From RHLJ01 sp963974345 (GTDB taxonomy: Bacteria > Bacteroidota > Rhodothermia > Balneolales > Balneolaceae), in the NCBI GenBank assembly GCA_963974345.1, contig CAXBBW010000001.1, positions 186,001 through 250,000 on the forward strand: a stretch of 64,000 nucleotides of DNA, given 5' to 3'. Below the pieces are notes generated by a model. That model worked only from the letters and a program-made list of their open reading frames with translations, did no database searches and was not told the DNA's origin. Below, piece by piece: positions 8,277 to 16,837 of the stretch (the stretch's first letter is position 1; each line of letters begins with the position of its first letter). The position numbers and the translations under genes were made by a program.

Positions 8277-11200
8277 ATGAAAAAATTAGTTGGTTTATTT
8301 ATAACTCTGGTCATCAATCTGGCGAGTTTTACTTTGTCAGCCCAGGAATCGAAATTTGCGAACCCCTATTCTTTTATTGAAAATACAGCAGTATTTGAAG
8401 TCAACCAGACTGAAGGTCACACGGTTGGCATACCGTTTAAATCTATTGATGAAGCTTTAAATCTAGATAAATCGAAGTCAAAAAATGTGCTTTCGTTAAA
8501 TGGAAAGTGGAAATTCCATTTTGCCAATACACCTGAAGGTACACCTAACTACTTTTTTACATCAAATTTTAATGATCAGAAATGGTCTGAAATTACAGTT
8601 CCCTCCAACTGGGAAATGCAGGGTTTTGGCGATCCTTTGTTCCGAAATGTTGCGCACCCATTTAAATCCAATCCGCCTTCTGTTCCACGCGAATACAACC
8701 CGACTGGGTCGTATCGAAAAACATTTACTCTACCAGCGAACTGGAAAAGTAAACGCATTTTTTTGCGCTTGGAAAAAACCGCTTCGGCATCGTTTGTCTG
8801 GATCAACGGACAAGAAGTTGGCTACAACGAAGGTGCATTCGAGTCTGCTGAATATGATGTTACCCGTTTCCTGAAACCAGGAAAAAACAACATTGCCGTG
8901 AACGTAATTAAATATTCAGATGGTGTGTATCTCGAAAGTCAGGACTATTGGCGCCTGGCGGGTATTTTCGACGATGTTTGGATGTATGCAAAATCGGATG
9001 TAAATATCTTCGACTGGTATGCCACTACTGACTTGGACGAAAACTATGAGAACGCAAAACTAGATTTACAGATTACGGTAAACAACCAATCGAAAACCGA
9101 CAAACAGAACTACAAAGTTCGCACTTCACTGTTTAATTCTGAGAATGTATTGGTTCAGAATTTTACTTCTGATGCAGTTCAAATTAGTGCTGATAGTAAG
9201 AAAATTATAAATGTTTCTTCATTGGTTAAAAATCCCAAAAAGTGGACCGCCGAAACGCCCAATCTCTATCGGTTAACCATGGAATTAATTAATAGCGAAG
9301 GAAAAACCGAAGAAGTAATTGCTGGTCGGATAGGTTTTAAAGAGACCGAAATTCGCCACCAAGTTTTTTATCTGAACGGAAAAGCCATCAAAATAAACGG
9401 TATAAACTCGCACATGCAACATCCAGATTTAGGGCACACCATGGATGAAGCAACTATTCGGAAAGACTTTGAAATATTGAAGCAATTCAATATTAATTCT
9501 GTACGGACTTCTCACTATCCACCGGTGGCAAAGTATTTGGAGTTGGCTGACGAATATGGATTGTATGTAATTGACGAAGCAGGAGTTGAGGCTCATGCAA
9601 CGGAATATTTGTCCGATAACGCCGAGTGGGAGTCCATGTATCGCGAACGTGTTCGCAAAATGGTGCTTAACGATCGTAATCATGCCAGTATTCTATTTTG
9701 GAGTGCCGGAAATGAAAGTGGTGAAGGGGAAAATATTTGTGCCGTGATTGATGAAGGAAAGAAATATGATACCACACGATATTGGATGTATGGCGGAAAC
9801 GCCTTTTCGCATTCTTGTGAAGAGATTATCGGGCCACGTTACCCAACACCTTTTGAACTCAAAAATCAGGTTGGGATGGTTCCTGAAAGTGTTGATTCTC
9901 GACCATCATTTCTGGATGAATACCTTTCTGTGGCCGGAAATGCCGGCGGCGGATTGGACGAATATTGGGATGTGATTTACCAGTATCCACGCATCATGGG
10001 CGGCGCAATTTGGGATTTTGTGAGTCCAGGCTTGCGAGAACCCGTTCGTAAATTGACAGATTCTTCCCCAAACAATGTACCAACTCACATCATGGGACGC
10101 GCCAAACTGGTTGACGGACACGATGGAAAAGGTATTGATCTGAACGGTCACGATCAGTGGGTGGAAGTTTATCAGGATAAAAATATTGAAATCTTGGGTG
10201 ATGAACTAACCGTTTCGCTTTGGATTTTTCCACGTGATTTAATGAACATGGGTGGAACACTGCTCACAAAAGGAAACTATCAATTTGGTTTGCAGCAAAA
10301 TGGTAACAACTCGCTTGATTTCTATATCAACACTGCGAGAATTTACAATTCGAGAAAAACAGTAGTCAGTGCTGAATTACCAAGCAATTGGACACAAAAC
10401 TGGCATCATGTTGCAGGTATTTATAATGGGAAATCGATATCACTATATATTGACAACAAAAAGGTGGCTGAAGAACCGGTCACCGGGAACATTACAAATT
10501 TTCCTTTTCCTCTTAATGTAGGCAAGAATGCCGAGACACATGGTCAGCATACCTCCAGTTATTTGTGCGATGCCATTATCGATCAGGTGGGTATTTTCCC
10601 AGAAGCCATAGAAATCAATGATTTATTTGAAGCAAAACCTGACTTGAAAAATCGTGCAGCTTTATGGCTCGATTTTGAACAGGAGGAAAAAGAAGGTGAG
10701 TTTTTTAGCTATGGAATTGGCGCGCGTACCTATGGAAGTATTTCTCCTGATCGGGTTCCGCAGCCTGAAATGTGGCAAATGAAAAAGTCGGCTCAACCTA
10801 TTTCTGTAACATGGAGCAATGCCGATAAAATGGAAATTGAAGTGCACAACCGAAACTTTTTCACCAATACTAATGCCTTTGAAACACGTTGGAATCTGGA
10901 GGAAAACGGAGTATCAATAGCTTCGGGAAAGTTGGATGTGGATGTCGAACCTGAAGCAAAAAAAACCTACGTTCTTCCTATCACAAAGCCTCAGCTAAAA
11001 GCTGGTGCAACCTATTTGACAACAGTTAGTTTTCATTCGAAAGTAGCTACGCAATGGGCACCGAAGGGTTTTGAACTGTATTGGGATCAATTGGAATTGC
11101 CATGGGATATTCCTGCCATTAAAAAATTGGCACAGAATCAGGTCAATCCTTTAGAAGTAACAGATAATGAGCAATATCTGATTATATCCGGAGTAAATTT

Positions 11201-12068
11201 CGATTATACCTTTAATAAAGCCGATGGACAATTGTACTCCATGAAATACATGGGTACAGAATTACTGAATCAGGGAGCTAAACTCAATGTTTGGCGTGCA
11301 CCTCTGGCAAACGAACTGGACGACTGGACTACTTACTCGGCTACTGTATCTCCTAGAACAGAGGGCTACGGAAGGATGATTGCCACTGCATGGTATTCCG
11401 TTGGTCTGGATAATATGAAGTCAAAACTTGAATCATTTGAGTTTGAAAATAAAGATGAAAATGTGATTGTAAGTATTCGTGAAATTGCTCTTTTTGGAAA
11501 TTCAGGCAGGGCAGGCTTTGAAAATGAGATGATTTATACAATTTCGCCCGACGGTGAAATTAGTTTACAGCACGCGATTAATCCGAATGGAAGCATGCCT
11601 ATGTCGTTGCCACGTATCGGAACAAAATGGGTATTCGATGACCAAATGCAAAATGTTGAATGGTTTGGACGTGGGCCGCAGGAGAATTATCCCGACCGCA
11701 AAACCGGGTACCGTATTGGGCTTTATCAGTCGACAATTGATGCGATGTTTGTACCTTATTTGATTCCTCAGGATACTGGCTTGCGCACTGACAACCACTA
11801 TGTGCGACTAACAAATGCTGAAGGAATCGGAATTGAGTTTTCGGCAGAAAAACCATTCAATTTCAATACCTATAATTACAGTACCGAAAATTTGACAAAG
11901 GCAAAATACAACTATCAATTGATCAAATCGGATGGTGTAACCTTCAATTTTGACTACCAGACTACTGGTGTAGGAGGCACAGCAATTGGGGTGCTTAATA
12001 ACTATCAAACCATACCTCAATACATACAGTTCTCTAGCTCTATAAAACCTTTTAAAATCAATAAGTAA
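8277..12068 (+). CDS. Secreted GH2 beta-galactosidase-like enzyme with inserted LamG domain
   Basis: Exported glycoside hydrolase, probably acting on beta-galactosides or a related polysaccharide. A Sec signal peptide covers about residues 1-23. GH2 sugar-binding, immunoglobulin-like and TIM-barrel domains follow. The catalytic acid/base is E480 in SAGNESGEG, and the likely nucleophile is E548 in FLDEYLS. A concanavalin-A/LamG-like domain (about 608-782, with ELTVSLWIFPRD and NWHHVAGIYNG) is inserted right after the barrel's GGAIWDFVSPGL. The LacZ small-chain-like C-terminal domains resume after it (about 850-1263). At 1263 aa it is much longer than the roughly 1000-aa LacZ family. Its flanks look rearranged, with repeats before and an antiporter fossil after. 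Substrate not determinable. Confidence 0.9.
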   Translation: MKKLVGLFITLVINLASFTLSAQESKFANPYSFIENTAVFEVNQTEGHTVGIPFKSIDEALNLDKSKSKNVLSLNGKWKFHFANTPEGTPNYFFTSNFNDQKWSEITVPSNWEMQGFGDPLFRNVAHPFKSNPPSVPREYNPTGSYRKTFTLPANWKSKRIFLRLEKTASASFVWINGQEVGYNEGAFESAEYDVTRFLKPGKNNIAVNVIKYSDGVYLESQDYWRLAGIFDDVWMYAKSDVNIFDWYATTDLDENYENAKLDLQITVNNQSKTDKQNYKVRTSLFNSENVLVQNFTSDAVQISADSKKIINVSSLVKNPKKWTAETPNLYRLTMELINSEGKTEEVIAGRIGFKETEIRHQVFYLNGKAIKINGINSHMQHPDLGHTMDEATIRKDFEILKQFNINSVRTSHYPPVAKYLELADEYGLYVIDEAGVEAHATEYLSDNAEWESMYRERVRKMVLNDRNHASILFWSAGNESGEGENICAVIDEGKKYDTTRYWMYGGNAFSHSCEEIIGPRYPTPFELKNQVGMVPESVDSRPSFLDEYLSVAGNAGGGLDEYWDVIYQYPRIMGGAIWDFVSPGLREPVRKLTDSSPNNVPTHIMGRAKLVDGHDGKGIDLNGHDQWVEVYQDKNIEILGDELTVSLWIFPRDLMNMGGTLLTKGNYQFGLQQNGNNSLDFYINTARIYNSRKTVVSAELPSNWTQNWHHVAGIYNGKSISLYIDNKKVAEEPVTGNITNFPFPLNVGKNAETHGQHTSSYLCDAIIDQVGIFPEAIEINDLFEAKPDLKNRAALWLDFEQEEKEGEFFSYGIGARTYGSISPDRVPQPEMWQMKKSAQPISVTWSNADKMEIEVHNRNFFTNTNAFETRWNLEENGVSIASGKLDVDVEPEAKKTYVLPITKPQLKAGATYLTTVSFHSKVATQWAPKGFELYWDQLELPWDIPAIKKLAQNQVNPLEVTDNEQYLIISGVNFDYTFNKADGQLYSMKYMGTELLNQGAKLNVWRAPLANELDDWTTYSATVSPRTEGYGRMIATAWYSVGLDNMKSKLESFEFENKDENVIVSIREIALFGNSGRAGFENEMIYTISPDGEISLQHAINPNGSMPMSLPRIGTKWVFDDQMQNVEWFGRGPQENYPDRKTGYRIGLYQSTIDAMFVPYLIPQDTGLRTDNHYVRLTNAEGIGIEFSAEKPFNFNTYNYSTENLTKAKYNYQLIKSDGVTFNFDYQTTGVGGTAIGVLNNYQTIPQYIQFSSSIKPFKINK

Positions 12069-12524
12069 GTCTGATAATAGTTAAAACAATAAGAGCTATA
12101 ATGCTTAACTATGACATTGGGTTATAGGGTTAAAAAATAACTGACTACAACAAAATGTTTACATCATGCGGGTTTTAGAACAATTTGCAAGTTCAGAGTT
12201 TTGTTGACAAGGGCAGTAACGGTTGATAGTGAAATAATAGTCATGAACTTCAGCACGCTGCATACACTTAACGTTGGAGAAGAAAAAAGAAGCTATCAGG
12301 ATAAATCTGAATTTCCCCTTTTGGAAATAAATCTGTGACAGCAGAGTTTTAACTCGGTCCAAATGCCCTCATTTTGAATACTATCCACTCCGATTAAGCC
12401 TAACCTCCCTCCTTCATCCCTCCTTCATCCCTCCAGTACAAGTCCAGTATAACTCTAGTTAAACTACCTATAGATATTGGCAAATAACCGGACAAGCTAT
12501 AGCGCAATACTGGGTGGATAACAT
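12069..12524. other. Gene-free rearranged region after the GH2 gene
   Basis: No credible gene in 456 bp. It holds a 12-bp direct copy (12273-12284) of the left hairpin arm at 7995-8006, and 2.5 tandem copies of the 11-mer CCCTCCTTCAT at 12407-12434. Base composition changes from segment to segment, as expected of joined fragments. It leads straight into the antiporter fossil at 12525. Confidence 0.6.
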
Positions 12525-12671
12525 GGCAATAAAAACACCGGAAATCCTCACGGAAAGTTTTAACTAAAAGCCGGGGATCGATTGGTCATGGTAGGCCTGG
12601 CTTCACGCTTCGATGATGTCGCCGTGATCTTCAAAGAAGAACCACCGGAAGAGTTGGCAGAGGACTTTTGA
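12525..12671 (+). pseudogene. Decayed 3' end of a second Kef-type antiporter gene
   Basis: Read in one frame, these 49 codons match the last 50 codons of the intact antiporter gene (about 6518-6667): the peptide has NTGNPHG, then a TAA stop (12561-12563) where the intact gene has Gln, then LKAGDRLVMVGLASRF and PPEEL, and ends at the equivalent TGA. The intact gene has one extra codon near the end. Upstream homology stops abruptly near 12525. The copy is diverged rather than a fresh duplication, so it may be a xenologue or an old paralogue. It marks one edge of the region that now carries the GH2 gene. Confidence 0.9.
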
Positions 12672-12751
12672 TTATTCTTTTCAGTCCTGCATAGCCTAAT
12701 GAGAAAGTTCTGAACATAGAATAAGACGATATTTTTTTGTATGGTTAATTC

Positions 12752-12802
12752 ATAGTTATTCCTCATATTCACAGTAATTACAAGAATATGAGGAATAACT
12801 AT
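12752..12802. repeat. Perfect 19-bp inverted repeat (13-nt loop)
   Basis: Bases 12752-12770 are exactly reverse-complementary to 12784-12802. The pairing GTTA/TAAC continues further out beyond a 4-nt bulge on the left. It lies about 90 bp upstream of the ATG of the PD-(D/E)XK-like gene. There is no T tract, so it is more likely an operator, a cruciform or an element end than a terminator. Confidence 0.8.
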
Positions 12803-12894
12803 TAACTATGTAATTGGGATATGATGAACTCTGTGTGTTTTATTCCATTGTTGGCATTAATGCAAAAAAGACTTCGGACAATTTGGAAATCAAA

Positions 12895-13800
12895 ATGAAG
12901 AATGATAAATATTTAGGCAGAGGCATTCATAAGGAACAGTTTCTCGACTCATTGACATCTGGGAAATTGAAACCAATGCTCGAGATAATAAACAAGGACA
13001 AGGATTTAGATGTTCAAATCAGAAATAACTACCTGAACATATACTATGACGGTGGAAATATTGCCAAGGTGAGTAGTGCAAATAGCGTATTATTTAACAA
13101 AAACTATTTCTATACGGACATGAAGAATAACCCTGCTAAGGATATAAATAGGGAAACGAAAGATATATTGTCCGGCAAAAGAAATGAACTAATCTGCAAA
13201 TTCAAAGAAGGAAATTTCAAAGAGTATTTTGATGATGCGAAGAAAATAATGAACATATGGTTTGCAGCAAACCCCAAACCAGAACGGAAGGAACAACACC
13301 AACTGTCCATTGAAAATCAATACAACAAATCCGACTACACGATAATTGACTTAGAATATCAGGTCAGCATGGAAAGCAAATTCTACTGCACGTTTGTTCC
13401 AGAAGGAAAGAGCAAACCGAAAAAGCCAAGGTTCGACATAATCGCTGTAGATAAAGCTGGCAAACTTTGTGTCATAGAGCTAAAAAGTGGGACTGGAGCA
13501 CTTGGCAATACGTCTGGTCTAAAAGAACATTATGAGTGCTACAAATGTTCGATTGGACGTAATCCTGAACCTTTTAAAAGTGAAATGGAAAATCTACTGA
13601 GTCAGAAACAGGATTTTGGTTTAATAGATGATAGGCTAAAAATCTTGTCTACTGAACCTGAATTCATGTTTGTTTATTCGTATGATGAAAGTGACAAAAA
13701 AGCTCAATTCAATAAGTTTATGGATGAATACAATGTAATTGGAGAGAATATTCATGTGATTTGGTTGCAGGATAAAAGCTGGAAACTATTAGACAAATAG
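12895..13800 (+). CDS. Orphan protein with PD-(D/E)XK nuclease-like core
   Basis: Not a named family that I can identify with certainty. The 301-aa protein starts at ATG 12895; an in-frame TTG at 12814 would add 27 residues but lies almost against the hairpin. The N-terminal part contains RNNYLNIYYDGGNI. The C-terminal half contains FDIIAVDKAGKLCVIELKSG, which gives the D-(x)n-ExK pattern of PD-(D/E)XK nucleases in the expected beta-hairpin setting. A role as a solitary restriction- or defence-type nuclease is possible but unproven. No methylase or partner gene lies nearby. It sits between the antiporter fossil and a small secreted protein, in clearly accessory DNA. Confidence 0.72.
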   Translation: MKNDKYLGRGIHKEQFLDSLTSGKLKPMLEIINKDKDLDVQIRNNYLNIYYDGGNIAKVSSANSVLFNKNYFYTDMKNNPAKDINRETKDILSGKRNELICKFKEGNFKEYFDDAKKIMNIWFAANPKPERKEQHQLSIENQYNKSDYTIIDLEYQVSMESKFYCTFVPEGKSKPKKPRFDIIAVDKAGKLCVIELKSGTGALGNTSGLKEHYECYKCSIGRNPEPFKSEMENLLSQKQDFGLIDDRLKILSTEPEFMFVYSYDESDKKAQFNKFMDEYNVIGENIHVIWLQDKSWKLLDK

Positions 13801-13940
13801 GTATGAATTTCAAAATCCATAGAGGAACAGGAGATTGGCGGTTCTGTTTGGAGCAGAGCTCTTAACTGCATTCCGCAGCAGAGCTACGGAACGAGAATAT
13901 TGAGTTTTTAATACTATCTTAGTAGCAATTAATACTCAAT

Positions 13941-14537
13941 GTGAAAATCTTTCCAATTGTCTCAGTTCTGTTATTTATGCTTACTAGCTACCTAGTTGCA
14001 CAGCCCACTATCTGCGGCTATGCGGTGAATACCGATGACAGCACCGCCATTGAAAGAGCTACTATTTTTCTTCATGATAAGCATAATCTAGCTTTACCTA
14101 CTGATATCAGAACCCAAACTGATAAGAACGGTTATTATGAGATACCAGTGGATACCGGAAGCTATAGTGTAAATGCCTGGACCTATGTTGATTTTCGGTC
14201 AGATTCCTTTGCTTTTGTAGTCCAACCCGGGGTTTTTAAAATTGATAACTCTCATTTCGCCTTCAAAGTACCCTGCTTTTACATTAATTTCTTCTACAGC
14301 CTGAATCTAAATGATGAAGAGTATGAAGAAGGAATTGTTGCCCAAAAAAACAACTTTATGTTCATGCGTTCTCAACAAAAGAGTAATAATGATTCTTTAG
14401 CCCTTGAAGAACCTGACTGGTCTCAAGTTGAATGGCCCGAAATGGTACTCCCCTATATGCTGGGAATCCGGATCGAGACCATTGACACTTTATTCACTCA
14501 TTACCCTTCGAGGTATATTCGTAAAAAGGATTGGTAG
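13941..14537 (+). CDS. Secreted protein with carboxypeptidase-regulatory-like domain
   Basis: 198 aa, starting at GTG, with a signal peptide of about 20 residues (ending SYLVAQ). Residues about 23-90 look like a CarboxypepD_reg-like beta-sandwich: an opening ICGYAVNTDDSTAIERATIF, then TQTDKNGYYEIPVDTGSYSV. The rest has no recognisable domain and is acidic (NLNDEEYEEGI). No catalytic residues are evident. It lies 47 bp before mtaB but is probably a separate accessory gene. Periplasmic or surface location is inferred from the signal peptide. Confidence 0.72.
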   Translation: MKIFPIVSVLLFMLTSYLVAQPTICGYAVNTDDSTAIERATIFLHDKHNLALPTDIRTQTDKNGYYEIPVDTGSYSVNAWTYVDFRSDSFAFVVQPGVFKIDNSHFAFKVPCFYINFFYSLNLNDEEYEEGIVAQKNNFMFMRSQQKSNNDSLALEEPDWSQVEWPEMVLPYMLGIRIETIDTLFTHYPSRYIRKKDW

Positions 14538-14584
14538 CTAATCTTTAGTTCCCCCTCTCCAAAATCCTCCTTATCTTACCACTT

Positions 14585-15919
14585 ATGAAAAAAGTGGCAT
14601 TTGAAACCCTCGGCTGTAAACTCAATTTCTCAGAGACTTCCTCTATGCGGAGAGATTTCGAGAATGAAGGATTCCAATTGGGCGAATTCAATGAAGAAGC
14701 CGATATCTATGTGATTAATACCTGCTCCGTTACCATGGACGCTAACAGCGCGTGTCGGAAAACAGTACGTCAGGCGCTGCGACGAAATCCGGATGCTTTT
14801 GTCGCGGTAGTTGGATGTTATGCTCAACTCGAACCTCAGGAGATTGCCGAAATCGAAGGTGTTGATGTAGTGTTAGGAGCAAAAGATAAATTTCATTTAC
14901 TAGATCTCTTCGATGATTTTGTGAAGCAGGAAAAAACTATAATCCATGCGTCGGATGTTAATGAAGCCGTCGATTTCCATAATGCTTTTTCTTCGGATGA
15001 CCGAACTCGCGCCTTTTTAAAAGTCCAGGATGGATGTAATTATAAATGCTCGTTCTGTACTATTCCGCTTGCTCGTGGAGCTTCCAGAAGCCCTAAAATC
15101 TCTACCGTAATTCGAAATGCAGAACAACTGGTGGAAGAAGGATTTAAGGAAATCATAATCACAGGAGTTAATTCTGGTGATTTTGGCTACGGAACTGATG
15201 AGAATTTTTTACAACTTCTTCAAGCTTTAGAACAGGTTGAAGGATTGGAAAGACTCAGAGTTTCTTCCATTGAGCCAAATCTACTTACCGAGGATGTTAT
15301 TCGTTTTGCTGCCATCTCAAAAAAAATGCAACCTCATTTCCATATTCCGCTTCAAAGTGGTTCAGATGAGATGCTTAAGACTATGAAGCGTCGATATCGT
15401 ACTGATCTTTATCAAGATCGAGTTGAGTTAATTCGAGAGCTCATGCCTGATGCGTGTATTGGTGTAGATGTTATTACTGGTCACCCTGGAGAAACAGATG
15501 AGCTTTTCCAAGAATCGTTCGACTTCATCAATTCTCTCGATATTTCCTATTTACATGTATTCACCTACTCCGAGCGACCCAATACACATGCGCTAATCTT
15601 ATCGCCAGTTATTCCAAAACAAGAGCGAAAAAAACGTACACATAAACTGCGCCGACTTTCCTCAAAAAAACGTTTTGCTTTTGATGAACGATTTGAAGGA
15701 GAAACCCGCCCTACCCTATTCGAAGAAGAAAACAAAGACGGCTTCATGTTTGGCTGGACCAATAACTATGTTCGAATTGCTGTTCCCTTTAATTCAAGAT
15801 TGGTAAATACCATTCAACAAGTTGAAATAGGTAATTATTCGAGTGATGGATTTCACTTTGGAAAGCTCTCTCAGACAATCCTTGATGAAGAATCAACCAT
15901 TGCAGAGCTTCTAACTTAA
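14585..15919 (+). CDS. mtaB: tRNA t6A37 methylthiotransferase MtaB
   Basis: Radical-SAM methylthiotransferase that converts t6A37 to ms2t6A37 in ANN-decoding tRNAs. The N-terminal UPF0004 domain supplies auxiliary-cluster cysteines C11 (TLGCKLN), C47 (NTCSVT) and C78 (VGCYAQ). The radical-SAM motif is C151, C155 and C158 in DGCNYKCSFCTIP. The GCKLN and CSVT forms favour MtaB over MiaB or RimO. A C-terminal TRAM-like region ends the 444-aa protein. The uracil-DNA glycosylase gene starts 5 bp after its stop, so the two are probably co-transcribed. Confidence 0.93.
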   Translation: MKKVAFETLGCKLNFSETSSMRRDFENEGFQLGEFNEEADIYVINTCSVTMDANSACRKTVRQALRRNPDAFVAVVGCYAQLEPQEIAEIEGVDVVLGAKDKFHLLDLFDDFVKQEKTIIHASDVNEAVDFHNAFSSDDRTRAFLKVQDGCNYKCSFCTIPLARGASRSPKISTVIRNAEQLVEEGFKEIIITGVNSGDFGYGTDENFLQLLQALEQVEGLERLRVSSIEPNLLTEDVIRFAAISKKMQPHFHIPLQSGSDEMLKTMKRRYRTDLYQDRVELIRELMPDACIGVDVITGHPGETDELFQESFDFINSLDISYLHVFTYSERPNTHALILSPVIPKQERKKRTHKLRRLSSKKRFAFDERFEGETRPTLFEEENKDGFMFGWTNNYVRIAVPFNSRLVNTIQQVEIGNYSSDGFHFGKLSQTILDEESTIAELLT

Positions 15920-15924
15920 AAACT

Positions 15925-16734
15925 ATGCCTAACTCCAACTCAATAGATCTTATCGAACGAGCGCAAAAATTGCTCAAACAACAGAGCGAAATTTTTGGAT
16001 TTTTTAATGTGGATATAGTTGGTAAAACTCAAATTGAGTTTCAATCTGATTCAGAGGAACCTCTAAACGAAGATCAAAGTTTTAAAAAACAGGAAGTAGA
16101 AGAAACTCCTCTAAGTTATCAGTCAGATACAGAGAATAACCCGCCAAGTATCCAAGATTTAATTACTAGTTGCACTACGCTAGACGAACTTAAAGAGCTT
16201 TGCTTAAAGGCTGAAGAACTCCAAACTGATCTAGAACATACGAACTTAGTATTCGGAGTTGGAAATCCATCCGCCGACCTTATGATTATAGGAGAAGCAC
16301 CAGGAGAGAATGAGGATAAGCAAGGTGAACCATTTGTTGGTGTCGCAGGTCAGCTTCTTGATAAGATCTTGAAATCCATAGACTTCGATCGTTCTGAAAT
16401 TTATATTGCAAACATTTTAAAACATCGCCCACCAAATAATAGAGATCCAAAACCTGAAGAAAGAGAACGAAGTTTGCCTTATTTAATTAGGCAGATTGAG
16501 CTTATAAACCCTAAACTTATTTTGTGTGTGGGCAGAGTTTCTGGAACAACTTTATTAGGCAAAGATGATACCCTAAAAAGTATGCGTCAAAAATTTCATG
16601 ACTTTCGTGGAAGAGAATTAATGGTTACTTACCACCCTGCCGCTCTTCTAAGAAATTCACAATGGAAACGACCTACTTGGGAAGATGTTCAAATGCTTCG
16701 TGCTCGTTATGATGAATTATTGGCACAGTCTTAA
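15925..16734 (+). CDS. Type-4-like uracil-DNA glycosylase lacking most Fe-S ligands
   Basis: Removes uracil from DNA in base-excision repair. Motif A is GEAPGENEDKQG (123-134), motif B is HPAALLR (237-243), and NILKHRPPNNRDP (163-175) is also typical of family 4. About 100 N-terminal residues are a low-similarity extension. Family 4 enzymes hold a [4Fe-4S] cluster with four cysteines. Here the CxxC pair is reduced to C93 with no second Cys, the KCRPP cysteine is H167, and the fourth is probably S183. The cluster is therefore probably absent. The gene follows mtaB directly and precedes dnaB. Confidence 0.88.
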   Translation: MPNSNSIDLIERAQKLLKQQSEIFGFFNVDIVGKTQIEFQSDSEEPLNEDQSFKKQEVEETPLSYQSDTENNPPSIQDLITSCTTLDELKELCLKAEELQTDLEHTNLVFGVGNPSADLMIIGEAPGENEDKQGEPFVGVAGQLLDKILKSIDFDRSEIYIANILKHRPPNNRDPKPEERERSLPYLIRQIELINPKLILCVGRVSGTTLLGKDDTLKSMRQKFHDFRGRELMVTYHPAALLRNSQWKRPTWEDVQMLRARYDELLAQS

Positions 16735-16736
16735 AT

Positions 16737-16756
16737 TGTGGATAACTTGTGGAAAG
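16737..16756. promoter_or_regulatory. DnaA box plus near-box before dnaB
   Basis: TGTGGATAA at 16737-16745 is an exact DnaA box (reverse complement TTATCCACA). TGTGGAAAG at 16748-16756 is a weaker 7-of-9 match 11 bp further on in the same orientation. They fill the start of the 103-bp A+T-rich gap between the glycosylase and dnaB. DnaA control of dnaB is a reasonable inference. An origin is unlikely without dnaA nearby or more boxes. Confidence 0.5.
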
Positions 16757-16837
16757 CTTGTTGAATACTCTCCTAATTTCATATTTAATTTTTGATTAGT
16801 TTGCCTGATCAAATTAACTGTTTTTCTTACGTCGTCA

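Noticed and set aside
12159..12362. 67-codon minus-strand open frame after the GH2 gene
   Set aside because: No recognisable protein pattern and it lies in rearranged, repeat-containing DNA.
16737..16756. Chromosome origin
   Set aside because: Only one perfect box and one weak box, no dnaA or other oriC-flanking genes.
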